The position numbers and the translations under genes are program-made. From Botryosphaeria dothidea (Eukaryota > Ascomycota > Dothideomycetes > Botryosphaeriales > Botryosphaeriaceae), in assembly GCA_011503125.2 (NCBI GenBank), contig WWBZ02000002.1, positions 1,178,001 through 1,242,000 on the forward strand: 64,000 bases of DNA. Reading direction: 5' to 3'. The notes below the pieces were generated by a model. That model saw only the letters and a list, made by a program, of their open reading frames with translations. It searched no databases and was not told the DNA's origin. Below, piece after piece: positions 22,703 to 34,256 of this stretch. Position 1 is the stretch's first letter, and every line of letters starts with the position of its first letter.

Positions 22703-23516
22703 ATGTCTTCACCAACAACCGCCCGCGCCGTGCGCGCCGCCACCTCCCACCTCACTCGCAGCAGCCGCACCTTCGCACAACGCGCAGCCAGACCACGATG
22801 CCTCCAACACCACCGCTCGCTCCAACCCATCCTCTCCCACCGCACCTTCGTCCTAACTCCCTCCCTCCCGCGCTCTCGCCCCCCGCAAACCCACGACCGC
22901 GGCCCGCCTTCGAGCGAAGAGACGCAAACCGACTTCGACAAGCTGGACGTGCTCGGCAACATGCCCGCGCCCACAACCGCCATCGACGCGACCTTCGACG
23001 ACGGCTTCGCGCTGAACAGCGGGCTGCACATCGCGGGCGCCGGCGTGCTACTAGTCGCGGGCGACGCCTTCAAGTGGCGGCCGTGGATACGGGAGGGACG
23101 GAAGGAGGGCACGGTCGAAGAAGGGGCCGTCGGGAACGACGTCGAGGGTGGCAGGAAAGGCGGCGTCGCCGGTGGTGTCGGGAAGCTGAGGGGCGAGCGG
23201 GGCATGTGGGAGTGCGATAAGAGTGCTTGGGGAGCGTTGGAGGTGGTGTGGCCGAAGCCCGGTGAGTTGTGGGGTTCCGGTTTGGTGTTTAGGATATATG
23301 CTGACGCGGTGCACAGATTTGCTTATCATTGGGACTGGTGGGTCGGTTGTGCCTGTGTCGCCGACGACGAGGAAGCATATCAATGATCTGGGCATACGGC
23401 TAGAGGTATCGGATACCAGGAACGCGGCTGCGCAGTTCAATCTCCTTGCAACGGAAAGAGGAGTCCAACAGGTTGCGGCAGCACTTGTGCCGATCGGTTG
23501 GGAGGAGGGAAGGTAA
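22703..23516 (+). CDS. Mitochondrial complex I assembly factor, NDUFAF3/Mth938-like domain
   Basis: Two exons (22703-23261 and 23317-23516) encode 252 residues. The 55-nt intron (gtgagt...gcacag) is in phase 1 and joins WPKP to DLLIIGTGGSV. The first 60 or so residues are rich in Arg, Ser and Ala with almost no acid, a mitochondrial presequence. The Mth938/DUF498 domain follows: a start block (GFALNSGLHIAGAGVLLVAG), KWRPW, LLIIGTGGSVVPVSP, and a C-terminal helix (NAAAQFNLLATERGVQQVAAALVP). A Gly/Glu-rich insert of about 35 residues separates KWRPW from MWECDKSAW. NDUFAF3 proteins help assemble NADH:ubiquinone oxidoreductase. The family assignment is strong; the role here is taken from the family. 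Confidence 0.88.
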
Positions 23517-25663
23517 TGGAATGATTACAAGAAAAGCAAGGAGACAGGCGAGCTAAGTTCCATTCAAATCATGTACAACTTTACATACGATTTGGAAAAA
23601 TAAAGGTCCCTACCGCGCAAAGCCCCAGGGAAACCACAATTTGAACATGAAGTCGCCAAGCCTCACTACTTCCTCTATTCGCAACTGTCCCAGACCGTTC
23701 CGGTGCTTATTACTCCACTAATTAGCAACAACGAACGGAATGGCGTCCACCACCACTGAAATGAATTGTTGCTTATCAAACTTGTAAAATTTGGACCATG
23801 AGATCCCCTACTTCTGATGCCTCACAAAAGTCCATTTCGAAATTCTGCAGAGAGATCGACGGAAAAAAAAGCCCCAATCAAAGCCGAGTAGATTCGTCAA
23901 CCTGCTGGAATCTGTAACATAGGACGCGGGTTGTCATCGAGTATTAAGCGTCAAGTAAACCTCGTGACAACTAGTCTTCCTAGTCTCGAGTTATCCGCAC
24001 GGTATCGGACCTCGTGTCTCATGCAGGTGTACCACAAGCTCATCTCGGGGTCGAACTTTTAACATTTTAACAATGTCTCTTATGCTTCTCGAGAAAACCA
24101 TTGCAACAGCCAGCTTCTCGGGCTTTAGACAGCCGAAAAGATCCGCCACTTTGCATGAAGGAATTCTCAAGTTGACTACTGTCTGTCGGCCCATCTATTA
24201 AGACTGAGATATAAGCCCTAATAGCGCCGCTGGATATTTTCGGCATAGCCTCATCTTAATGCGTACCACTATGAACAGTGAATGGTGCATCCCCCTGAAT
24301 TTCTTCAACGCTGCTTGTCCCACTACTTGGAGAGAAAAGAGGAACAGTTAGTTACTTCTCGAGACTTCCCGTATAGTAGATCATCTTCCGCCTAAAGAAA
24401 CAAAAGTTCATGATATCACAACCCATGTACATGCTCACAGCCCATATACTTGCTCCTCAGAAACTGTGGCATCGGAAAGGAGCCAAATGCTAGCATTCAA
24501 TAACTACCGAGAATAAGACGACAAACAATCGTACCTGTCCACTTGCCCCAACCTCTTTCCATGCCCTATGCCCCATTCCACCGCTAATAGGCCCTCCCCG
24601 TGCCAACCCGACCAAGCTGTACATACATCACCGGGCGTGACCGCTTCCGCCACCTCACTCCTTCTTAAACCCACCGATCCAACACCAACAAATGCTACGA
24701 ATCCACAGTTGCGCCCACTGTACTCACTGTATAATTGAGCGTTGACTGGGAGGATAGAGGGAGAGGCTGTCATAGAGGCAAGGTATTCTCATCAGCCCCT
24801 CTTCCCACCACGCGCAAAGCTAAGTCAGAAGTCATTTATCACGAGACATCCTTCATCTCTCAAGGCACTGAGGCAAACATTAACCATGCACTTCACAGTC
24901 GAGCTCTGATCCAGATTTAATCTTCTTTCATAGATTCTACAAAACGCTACCCAACCTACCTACCTACCCACGCATCCACCAGCCTTGCCGTACAGGATAT
25001 CAATTTTAATAAACAAGGCCTACTTTCTAGTGGAAGCATTTGTGCAGCAGTAGCAGCTATGTAGCAAAAGAAGCAATAGCTAAGAAACGCATTCCGACCA
25101 TAAAACATATATCCACGTATCCGGAATATTTTCTTTCCTTTCCTTTGGAGTCCGCCTATTAACCCTACCGTTGGAAAAAAGAAGAATCCCTTGAAGACCC
25201 TACTGGGCACGCAACGCTCTCCTCGTATCCTGTGGAGTGGAGAAACCCAATCTCAGAAAGCCAGACGGCTGGAAACCAAAAGAAGTAAAGCCAACGCCTT
25301 TTCGCTCCCAGTGTGCCGCTGACAAGATATCACAAAAAGTGAAAAAAGCCGGAATGAACCTTCTCCTCTCCATGCATGCCTCCCATTGCCGAAAATTGCC
25401 AGCACCTGCGGCTAGCACAACACCGTCGCATGCATGCTCTCGTGATGTCGTCTCGGTCAAAATTACTGCTGCTTCTGAAGGCAGCAAGAAGGTAAAGATG
25501 GATAAAAGAAGATATAAAACTGAAAACAAGCAACGGACACTAGATCCCATCCCATAAAAATAATGAGACGGGAGGGAAAACAGAATAAAGACAAACCTCC
25601 CGTATTGAAGTTGGTATCACAATCTTCCGTCGGATCCATAAGCGTAACCCATTAACGAGCAAT
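23517..25663. other. Gene-free stretch of about 2.1 kb
   Basis: The sequence is mixed in composition with short frames only. The longest, 24504-24773 on the minus strand, has no recognisable feature. A short (CCTA)n run lies near 24955. I see no gene or RNA. Confidence 0.5.
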
Positions 25664-28181
25664 CTAGAAAGTGAAAGCCGTGTTACTGAAGAACACCGGA
25701 TCGTTGAGGATGCTGCTCATTGGATCGAAGAAATCGGTGGTGTAATCCGCAAATGCACCACTGCCGACGTGGCCGAAATCGGGAGCGTTGCCCATGCTCA
25801 GACTGTTGTTCATCGTCGGCAGGCTAAGTGTTGGCAGATTCGGATCAAGCGAGACGGCGGTGCTGGTGCTGGCTCCATCGTTTACCTGTCCAGATTGACC
25901 AAGCCTCTGCGATGGTGCTGGTGTTGTCGAGTTACTCGTCTCGGGATCTGTAGGGTTGTTCACAGCGCTGTCAAGGTTGCCCATCTGACCCTTGCCCCTG
26001 AAGTGCTCTCGCCAGTGCCATATTGAGTCGAAAACAACACTCATGCTCATCCTGCACCTGACCTTTAGATGGATGGAAACGTCGACGGTCGGTCCGTGCT
26101 GCATGCGATAGTTCTCGACTTCAGACAACTTCGGGTTACCTGCTCCGCCCGCCTTCCAAAGTTGTGCGAGCACCTCTGCTAAGCGCTGGGGCAAGTCGTT
26201 GTTGCGAACCGAGGTCTTCCGGACACAGGTGATGAGACGGGTGAAGTTTGAGCGCGATGTCGTGAGTTGTTGAGAAGGGATAGTGGTGGCGAAGTTGGAG
26301 TTGAGCAGGCGATGCAGCGTGAAACCAGCAGCTACCATCATCTGTGAAATGTAATTCGTTGAGTAGACCAGTGAACCCTGCTCTTCCAGGTAGAAGATGG
26401 ATTCAAGGTATTGGTTAGCAGCCAGCAGAAGGTGTAGCAAATCTTGATGCCAGCCATGTTCTTGCTTGTTGAAAAACGCATAGAGCTGGAGGTTCAGACG
26501 TACTGCACGAAGGTACAGTAGGTCCAGGTCTATTACAGTTAGACGTGTTGATTGACTTGGTAAATCGTGACTTGAATCAGAATGAGGGGCAGACGTATGA
26601 TTGTGCTCACCGGTGAAGTTCAACTGCCGCAAACGAGCCTCCAGATCATTCAGATTTGTTGTTTCATAGTTGATCAGGATTGACTTGTCGTCGTAGAAGG
26701 TCCTACTACCGGAATCGCTGTACAAGGCTTTCGTGATCCGGGCGGCCGATCGCTCCAGCATGACGTGATTGACAAGCGGCTCGGGAAGTCTGTCCATGTG
26801 GTCATGCTCGAATGATAGGGCCGAATCGAAGAGCGTAGTCGAAGGCTGTCCACTGGCGACCGAAACGCTGCAGCGCCATTAGCTATTGGTTGTGCTGAGT
26901 GAGTCAACCCTGGCTTACCAATGCGCGACCGTGTTGCACACCGCCCATGTCGAGAGGCGATCCTTCACCTCGTCATCCCTGAGCTGGACGTGGGTACGCG
27001 AGAAGTCCTGGGCGTGAGAAGGCTGGTGCAGGCCATGGTGCATCGCAATCTGCATCATGACTCCTGCGAGCATGAAAGTTTCGTCAATGGTGGTGCTGCT
27101 CGCGGGCAGTGGCCAGGTGCATAGCAGACACAGCGCCTTGACGACATGGTAACTCTGGGGCACTTCAGAAATGGTTGTCCAGACGAGAGCGCGGTAGGAA
27201 GGAGTCAATTTCTGCAGCAGCGTGGGGTCTTTGGGCCAATGCCGTGCCGCTATCACGACAACGGTCCAGAACAGAACCTTGGACTGGTTCATGTAGACCT
27301 CAACGCCCTGGTTGGGATCCAACAGAGGCAAGAAGCGATGGTAGTGTGCGAAGTATTCGCGGAACAACTCCTCGGCGTGCTCCGTGTTGAGATAGACGGC
27401 GCCCAGATTGTAGGCGTGGTTGCGGTCGAAAGCGCCGGCACCGCCAAACCCTTGCTTCAAGCTGACCAGCGACGAAACCGCATCGTCATGTGTGCCGCCA
27501 GAGTATTGTGTTTGTTGTTGGCCGTTGGAGAGGAGGTTCTGGAACATTGTCGACTGGCCGTTCTCTTGCTGGATGGCGTGGGGGCCGGCGATGGAGAGGT
27601 TGGCGGCAGGCGTGACACCGAGGGCGGAGAGCTGCTGCTTGAGTTCAAACTCGCGCTGCTCGAGCTCCTTGACGCGCGACTTGAGGTCAATCGCCTCGCG
27701 CTCCATCTCGGCATGGCGGCTGCGCTTCCCGACGCGCTTGAAGTTGGCAGAGACCTGGCAGCTCAGGTTCTGCTTGCGGCAGCGCGAGCATGGCGTGAAC
27801 GGGTCTTGGACGACGTCGCACTTCAACTGCGGGTTCGAGACAGCGTTAGCGGTGTTCAACGGCGGTGTTCCGGAGGCTTGCAGCCACGGCGGAGGTGCAG
27901 ACTGGGGCGCGCGGGTCGCGGAAAAGCTGCGGCGCAGTGCGGTGAGCAGGAGCGAGCGGGTCGGGCGACGATACCTTCTGCTGGCGACACTCGTTGCAGG
28001 CGCGCTTCTGCGCGGCCTTCTTCGAGGGACCGTGGTCCTCGTCATCGTGCTGGCTCGCGGGCGAGCTCTCGAAGCCAGCGCTGCTCTGGGAGCGCTTCAG
28101 GGCATGGCGCGGCGTGGGCGGGCTTCCGGCGTAGGCGGAGTAGGGGCCGCCGTTGGTCGAGGGCGAGGTCTGCGCAGCCAT
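25664..28181 (-). CDS. Zn2Cys6 transcription factor with fungal-specific regulatory domain
   Basis: Four exons (28181-27975, 27826-26919, 26867-26611, 26529-25664) encode 745 residues. All three introns are GT-AG and preserve the frame; the first is 148 nt. The zinc cluster has Cys at 62, 65, 72, 82, 85 and 92: CNECRQQK ends exon 1, LKCDVVQDPFTPCSRC begins exon 2. A basic linker (FKRVGKRSRHAEMERE) and a coiled coil (LKSRVKELEQREFELKQQL) follow, giving a likely DNA-binding dimer. The middle region has the fungal transcription factor domain, for example YFAHYHRFLPLLDP and DRLSTWAVCN. The C-terminus is Ser/Thr/Asn-rich and may activate. It is nuclear by family. Its targets cannot be read from the sequence, and it does not sit in an obvious biosynthetic cluster. 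Confidence 0.9.
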
Positions 28182-30357
28182 GCGAGCGGAGCTCTCTCGC
28201 GAGTCTTGTCTCGCGCTGGTCCGATGTCGCAGGGTCGGGAGCTGTTGCGGGGAGTTTGGTGGTCGGTGTCGGAGGCGGCGGGGGCGGCTGAAGAAATTCA
28301 GCCCTCAAGGTGCTATGACTCGACGCTTATCGATATTCAGCAGGCCATAGCTTGCGCTCGACTCCGAGCCTGCTCCACCGAAAAATTTGGCGCGGTGCAG
28401 AGGGTGCTTCGGTTATGCGTGTGTTCGCGTGGGCACCGCCTGCAATGGACCGCTCGCCGTCGCTGTTGCAATCGCCTTCGTGCCGAGCGCCGTGCTGACT
28501 CGTGTCTGCTGCTGGATCGAAGGTGCTGGATGTACGTACTGCTGATCTGGCTGGGTGTGGCCGCTCGCAGGTGAGACGGGCGGACAGGAGGGAGATGCTG
28601 ATATACAGATCGAGCGAAAGATCAGATTAGATAATGCAAATGAGGAAGGCAGGACGCCATGAGGTCTTTTCGGGCTGGTGCGCCGGATTGTGCTCATCGC
28701 ACCATTAAGCGCCCTCCGGCCTTACCGCAACGAGCTCCGCCGGGCTCAGAGGCAGGTGCAAGCGGCTGTCCTCGTCGTTCAGCTTTGCACTTGACACGCA
28801 CGCTTGGATCTCGATGCCAAAAGCAAACTGATATTCGCCTCCACAAGCCATATGGGCTCCTCATCTTCGGGCCCTTTCGATCCGCGGGAATATCTCCGAT
28901 CTCTTCGCTCCGGGCTCCACCGCTTCATCGCGCCTCTATGAACAGCTCTGCCTCCAAAGACTCTCGAGGATACCCGCAGCATGTATAGCTCTCCATCAAT
29001 AGCAAGTGAGATGCCAGAAAGCATACTACGAACTCGTGCAAGTCCGCGGAGGTGAATTCCGCCACGACTCCGGGGAGCGATCGGCACTGCTCGTGTCACG
29101 AATAAGACAGCGCTAAGCCATTCGGGCAGTTGTTCCTGAGAAAAATTGTAGGCAACCCACACTGCTGCCGGAATATGCCATCGACCCCTCCCACACCTCG
29201 CTCTCTGCGACAAGCGTGTGAAGCTCAATGGATCCGGCGAGGTGGAGTTTCCTAGGGATCAGAGAGAAGAGGTTGGGCGCGCCGACATCATGTAGCGTGG
29301 CAATGTAGTATCAGTGGATGATGAGTGGAGACGGCGCAAAGGATACGGCCGCGAGGCAGACCCTGGGGCTCCAACAATCTCTCGGACCGCCGAAGCACCC
29401 CTACAAAGAAGCTTTCATCAGTGACGTCGGCTCGGGACGATCCAATTAACGAAATACTCCGAGCAAACAACGGAGTCAGCGTGCATAAAGACAAAAATAA
29501 ATCAAATCGACGATTGACCTATCTATCGCCTTTACGGACTGCTCCTCCGTTGAGATTCTAAACGATGCTGTAAACGACCATCAGTAACCTGAACTATTCG
29601 ACCTTTCCGCACTCACGGTAAGATGCGATGCCATCGGAGACGATTAGGTTCGAGTTTTGCCAAGAACTCGAAATGGCCATCGTCCAATCAAAGCGTTGAT
29701 GGCCATGCAGGGCATTCGCAAGCGGTATGAGAAGAAGCATCGCCTCAAGAGCGCAGGTCTTGAGCTTTAAATAAAGTAACGGGGATGAGTTAGCTAAGGC
29801 TTGCATCAGAAGCGCACGGTAACCCCGCCGCAAATCCTCCGCACACGCAAAGGCACCATCACACCTACGAAGCGTTCCAGAAGTGGGATGCCGCCACGAC
29901 CTGCGATTTCGGATGTTAACGACGCCCTAGGCACCGCAGCAAAGCCGACGATCTCCAGACCATTTGACCAAGCCAGCAGATCAATGTGGAGCAACAAGCG
30001 TCTGTTTCAACGTCGTGAGCGTTGAGCGCGCCAATGAGGCGGCGTGTAGTGATGAAGCGAAGTGTTGTGCGGACCCCGCTTATCGGAGCGTGGAGATAGT
30101 GGTGATAAGATGGGGGACTGAGAGCTCCGCGAATAGCCGTGGGTGAAGTGAGGGGTAGACCTACATACGAACCACTGATACGGCACCGACGGGAACAGCA
30201 TACCAGATACGGTGCGGGCGCGTAACTTCGATGCAATGCGGTGCCGCGCCATGCTGGTACCGACGATGGCTATAATTCGTATCACGACCCAAGGTCTTGT
30301 CCATCAGAGACCTGCTCTTTCCCAGGAGGTGACTGTCTTCGCGTATCTCTGCCTTCA
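28182..30357. other. Intergenic region, promoters of the regulator and of proline dehydrogenase
   Basis: About 2.2 kb between divergent genes. Open frames here (28659-28988 +, 28779-29228 -, 29801-30025 +) have no protein-like features. No repeat or RNA gene seen. Confidence 0.45.
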
Positions 30358-31896
30358 ATGAAACCCCGCATCTCCACGCCGCATCTCGTACCCAGACCTC
30401 TCATCCACCCCTTATTCGTCAATTGCACCAGACGACGATATGTCCAGTCGAGTAAGCCGAAGGCTGCGACGTTAGCAGTGCCACCGTTACCAGAGACGCC
30501 GCATACACCCGTCCCCGTACCATCGTCCTCGGCGCGCGAATCACCGTTGGCGGTGCTGCCGCTGACGAACGTCATACGGACTTACCTGATCACTCGCGTA
30601 TCCTCGTCTCCTCTCCTTTGGGCGCTGTGCTTCAAGGGTCTTCAGCTGCTCGCCGAACCGAAAACCGCGCTGCTGGATCCCGACAAGAACCGGGCTCTGA
30701 ATTGGGTGTTGAAGAAGACCTTCTATTCCCAGTTCTGCGCTGGCGAAAATGGTTCCGAGGTGGCGAGTACATTGAAGTCGGTCAGAAGTATAGGTTACCA
30801 CGGCGTCATCCTGGAATATGCGCTGGAAGTGTTGCTTGATGGCATCGAGAAAGGCCCGGTGCCTGGTGCAGACAGTGCGGAAACAAAGCGCGAGATAGAA
30901 ATATGGAGGAAAGGTATGTTGCAGACGGTGGAGATGGCTGGGTCAGGCGAGTTTGCTGCGCTGAAGTAAGTCAATGTTACCGTCTATGTGTGGGGTTGCC
31001 TAACATTGAATACCTGCAGATGGTCGGGTCTAGGCAGGCTTTCGCTGCAGTTATTGAAGCAGAACCAACCACCAACGCCGCTGATGGACTCGGTGATCCG
31101 AGAAGTGTGTGATGCGGCGGCGGCCAAGAACGTCGCACTCTTACCAGGCGCCGAGGAAGAGATCACGAATGCAGGCATCGACACTTGGACCCTTGACCTG
31201 GAGCGGCAGTACAACCGCATCGAGTCCGGTCAGACCATCATGTACAACACTTACCAAGTATACCTCAAATCGACACCGGAGAAGCTGGCCCACCACCTTG
31301 CTGATGCGCAAAAGCACGGCTACACGCTCGGCGTCAAGCTCGTCCGCGGTGCGTACCTGGCCTCCGAGCCCCCCAGTCAGGTGTGTTCCAGCAAAGCGGA
31401 GACGGACAGGGTATACAACTCCATAGCTGAGTCCTTGCTCCGACGGCAATATGGGGATGTGTTACAGCCTGCTCCGGGTGTCGATGGAGGGAATTTCCCG
31501 CAGGTTTCTCTTGTCCTCGCTACACATAATGCTGAGTCTGTGCGGCGTGCTCAAGCAATTCGCAACGAGCAGGTGGCAGCTGGTGAGCCACGGATAAAGT
31601 TGGCGTACGCGCAGCTCATGGGAATGGCAGATGAAGTCGGATGCCAGCTGGTACAAGCAGGCAAGTTAGCGACTACGGAGCAAGAGTCCAGGGATGCATA
31701 TGGTCCGCTCTGGAGGAAGGTAGACGTGCACAAGGCTTACAAGTGTCTCTGCTGGGGTACGGCGGGTGAGTGTTTGCAATTTCTCCTCCGGCGAGCAGCA
31801 GAGAACAAGGATGCGGCGACACGGACGGAAACTACGCGAAGAGCCATGGCAGGTGAAATAAGGCGAAGAATCCGGGCGGCGTTGCGGTTGACCTAG
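30358..31896 (+). CDS. PUT1: Proline dehydrogenase (proline oxidase), mitochondrial
   Basis: Two exons (30358-30965 and 31020-31896) encode 494 residues. The 54-nt intron (gtaagt...tgcag) is in phase 2 and joins FAALK to WSGLGRLSL. The enzyme oxidises L-proline to 1-pyrroline-5-carboxylate using FAD and passes electrons to the respiratory chain, the first step of proline use as nitrogen and carbon source. The N-terminus (MKPRISTPHLVPRPL, then CTRRRYVQSS) is a mitochondrial presequence. The barrel motifs are present in order: YNTYQVYLKST, TLGVKLVRGAYL, LVLATHN, YAQLMGMAD and CLCWGTAGECLQFLLRRA. The ATG at 30358 is chosen because codons upstream in the frame lack ATG. The symbol follows the yeast orthologue; in Aspergillus the gene is prnD. 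Confidence 0.93.
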
Positions 31897-32662
31897 GAAG
31901 TGATTTCGTTGGTGGAGCAAATTATCATAGGAGCGTGGCGTTTCACAAGAGAGTTCCGCTAGTATGTGCTGGCTTGGCTCATGCACTGCCGTTGGCTTGA
32001 CGTAGACTATAATAAGTATACACTGTCCTTGTTATTAGTCCCGCTCCATGATTTCTATCCCCGCCATCAATCTCATTGCACCTACACGATGAGACCCAGG
32101 GTGGAATCTCACTTCGAAGCGTCACCATGTAATCAGAACAATTTCTTCCCCGGACAGTATGACTGCCAAGAGCTACGGCAACTTCCTAGAAATCGCGATC
32201 ATAATATTGCGTGGGTCACGGGCGCTTACTAAGCGGAGTTGTCCCCCAACATGACTTCGCTTTTTGGACCCCAATCACCCCCACTTTGATCCGGCATAGA
32301 TGCGGTACTTTGGTTGATCCGGCCCGCTAGGCTTCTTCCTGTTGGGATTACCCCGCTTCTCAGAAATCTTGTCGCCTTCTGAATTCTTGCAGACTACAGT
32401 CCCGACGCCTGTCTGAGACTGACTGATCATATAGTTGCCCGAAGAGGCAACGAGGCTAGTTAACTCAAGAATATGAGTGTCTTGGTGACTGGACTGAGGC
32501 TAATTTCCATTGTATCATATTAGGAACTTGGCTTTGATTCGAGTAGCCAATCTCTTATCATTGAAACCCTTGTCGAGTAGAGCACTTGAACAACATGACT
32601 AAAGAAACCTACTGGGATGATAACCGAGGCCTGGTAACTGCTCCTCTCGTCAACTGCACTAC
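31897..32662. other. Intergenic region between proline dehydrogenase and HET gene
   Basis: About 770 bp with the 3' UTR of the first gene and the promoter of the second. No other feature seen. Confidence 0.45.
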
Positions 32663-34256
32663 ATGGTAAGTGCTGATAGTTTGCAGATGCTCGACGCGCA
32701 TGAAACGACATGGAAAGACGTTCAACAACAATGGCCACTACGACTCCTTCACATCCCAACCATGACTTCCATCGAAAGATCTGGCAACGACACTCATGGA
32801 TCTGATAAGAAGCCAAAGTACTGTATCCTGACATACACATGGGGCCGCTCCAGAGCAAGCCCGGGAAGTCCAGCGTTGCCCGTGTCTGGGACATCCTGGG
32901 ATATTCCATCTGTGAAGCAGAGCACCTTTTCCGTAAAAGACTTTCAGAATGTCATCAACACGGTGGGCCGTGAATTCAATTACATATGGATAGACGTAGC
33001 ATGCATCGATCAGAAAAATGAGCCCGTCAAGATGTTTGAGATTGGGCGTCAGGTCGGTATCTTCAAAGGCGCCTTGAAGGTGTACGCCTGGTTGCATTCG
33101 CTTAAGAAGTCTGACTTGCAAACAATCGCCGACACTATCTATGCATTCCAAGACGACGTTCGATCTACTTTCGAGTCACGCTGGATTACTTACAAGGTCC
33201 GGTCAATAGCTCCGAAAGGAGTCTCGAGCGTGGCCGATGTACCTGGGGTTTTCCGAAAGCTTTTCAGAGATCCATGGTTCACCTCGCTCTGGACTTTGCA
33301 GGATTCGGTCCTGCGAAGAGACGCAATTTTCTTCGCCCGTGACGGATCCACAATCCCATACAGTCACTTCCAGGACGGCGAGAAGCTCTTTTACTTACCC
33401 AAAAAGTGAGTGAAGTCTTCTCGGAGTTGAGGCCGCTTGTCATAAAAGCCGGATGCAACTTCTCTATTTTTGGAATCCAAATGTTCAGTACGGTGCCGCC
33501 AGCTTCCGCGAAACCAAATATTCTCTTGACCGTATCTACGGGATCATGCAAATATACGACTTGTCGCTTCCAGGACCCCCAAAAGGGCAGACAATCACTC
33601 TCGAAGAGCTCGAGGAACAATTTGCAGAAGCTGTAAATGTACAGTCTCCCGTCTTAGGGCAAGCTTTAGTCAACCTCAAGCCTCCAAGGGTAGGAAAAAG
33701 CTGGCAAATCACGCAAAAGTCCCGTGTCCCTTACATGCTGGTACAGATGCCGGAGGACTTGATATACGATTCCAAATTTCGCAAAGACTCCAGTGGACGA
33801 GCAACCCTCGAAGGCCCCGCCTGTTCTCTGGAGTCCTTGGAGAAGCCTTGGGTGCACTTGACCACACTAATGGGAAGACGTTACGGCGCTGCAATCGAAT
33901 TGGATTACTCAGCCCGATTTCTCCTCAGTGAATTCGCACCTGAAGAAGATTGGGCCGGAGAACTTGATAATCCTTATTACCCTTCACTGCACGCAAACGC
34001 TTGTCAAGCTCTCATGGACATTTTTCCACCTAATGAGTTGCAGGTCATTTCACTAGGGAAGACTTGCTACATTAGTCTGTCCGATCCAGAAATCGAAAAC
34101 AAGTCCTTTGTAGGGCTGATCATGTACAAGGATGGTTACGATGGACAATGGCACCGTATAGGTGTCTGTCAGTGGCAGGAGATCCACAAGATCAGTCTGA
34201 AGCCATTGGTATCTCATCAACCGGGCTGGAAGACAACCACTTTTGAGCTGCACTGA
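32663..34256 (+). CDS. HET-domain protein (heterokaryon incompatibility type)
   Basis: Two exons (32663-33405 and 33449-34256) give 516 residues. The 43-nt intron is short but is the GT-AG pair that joins YLPK to the frame reading GAASFRETKYSLDRIYGIM. The HET domain shows its usual blocks: YCILTYTWGR near residue 53, YIWIDVACIDQKNEP near residue 110, and FEIGRQVGIFKGALKVYAWL. LFRDPWFTSLWTLQD follows; after the domain comes the GAASFRETK-DRIYGIM block common in this group. HET domains trigger cell death when incompatible hyphae fuse, though most such genes have no proven role. ATG at 32663 or 32687 is possible. No frame lesion was seen, in contrast to the HET gene at 53.4-56.1 kb. Confidence 0.85.

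Noticed and set aside
23991..24194. 67-residue open frame on the minus strand with protein-like look
   Set aside because: No start context, domain, partner exon or promoter could be supported.
27146..28574. Open frames of 381 and 384 residues on the + strand
   Set aside because: They are antisense to the first two exons of the Zn2Cys6 gene, whose zinc cluster and splice sites are clear.
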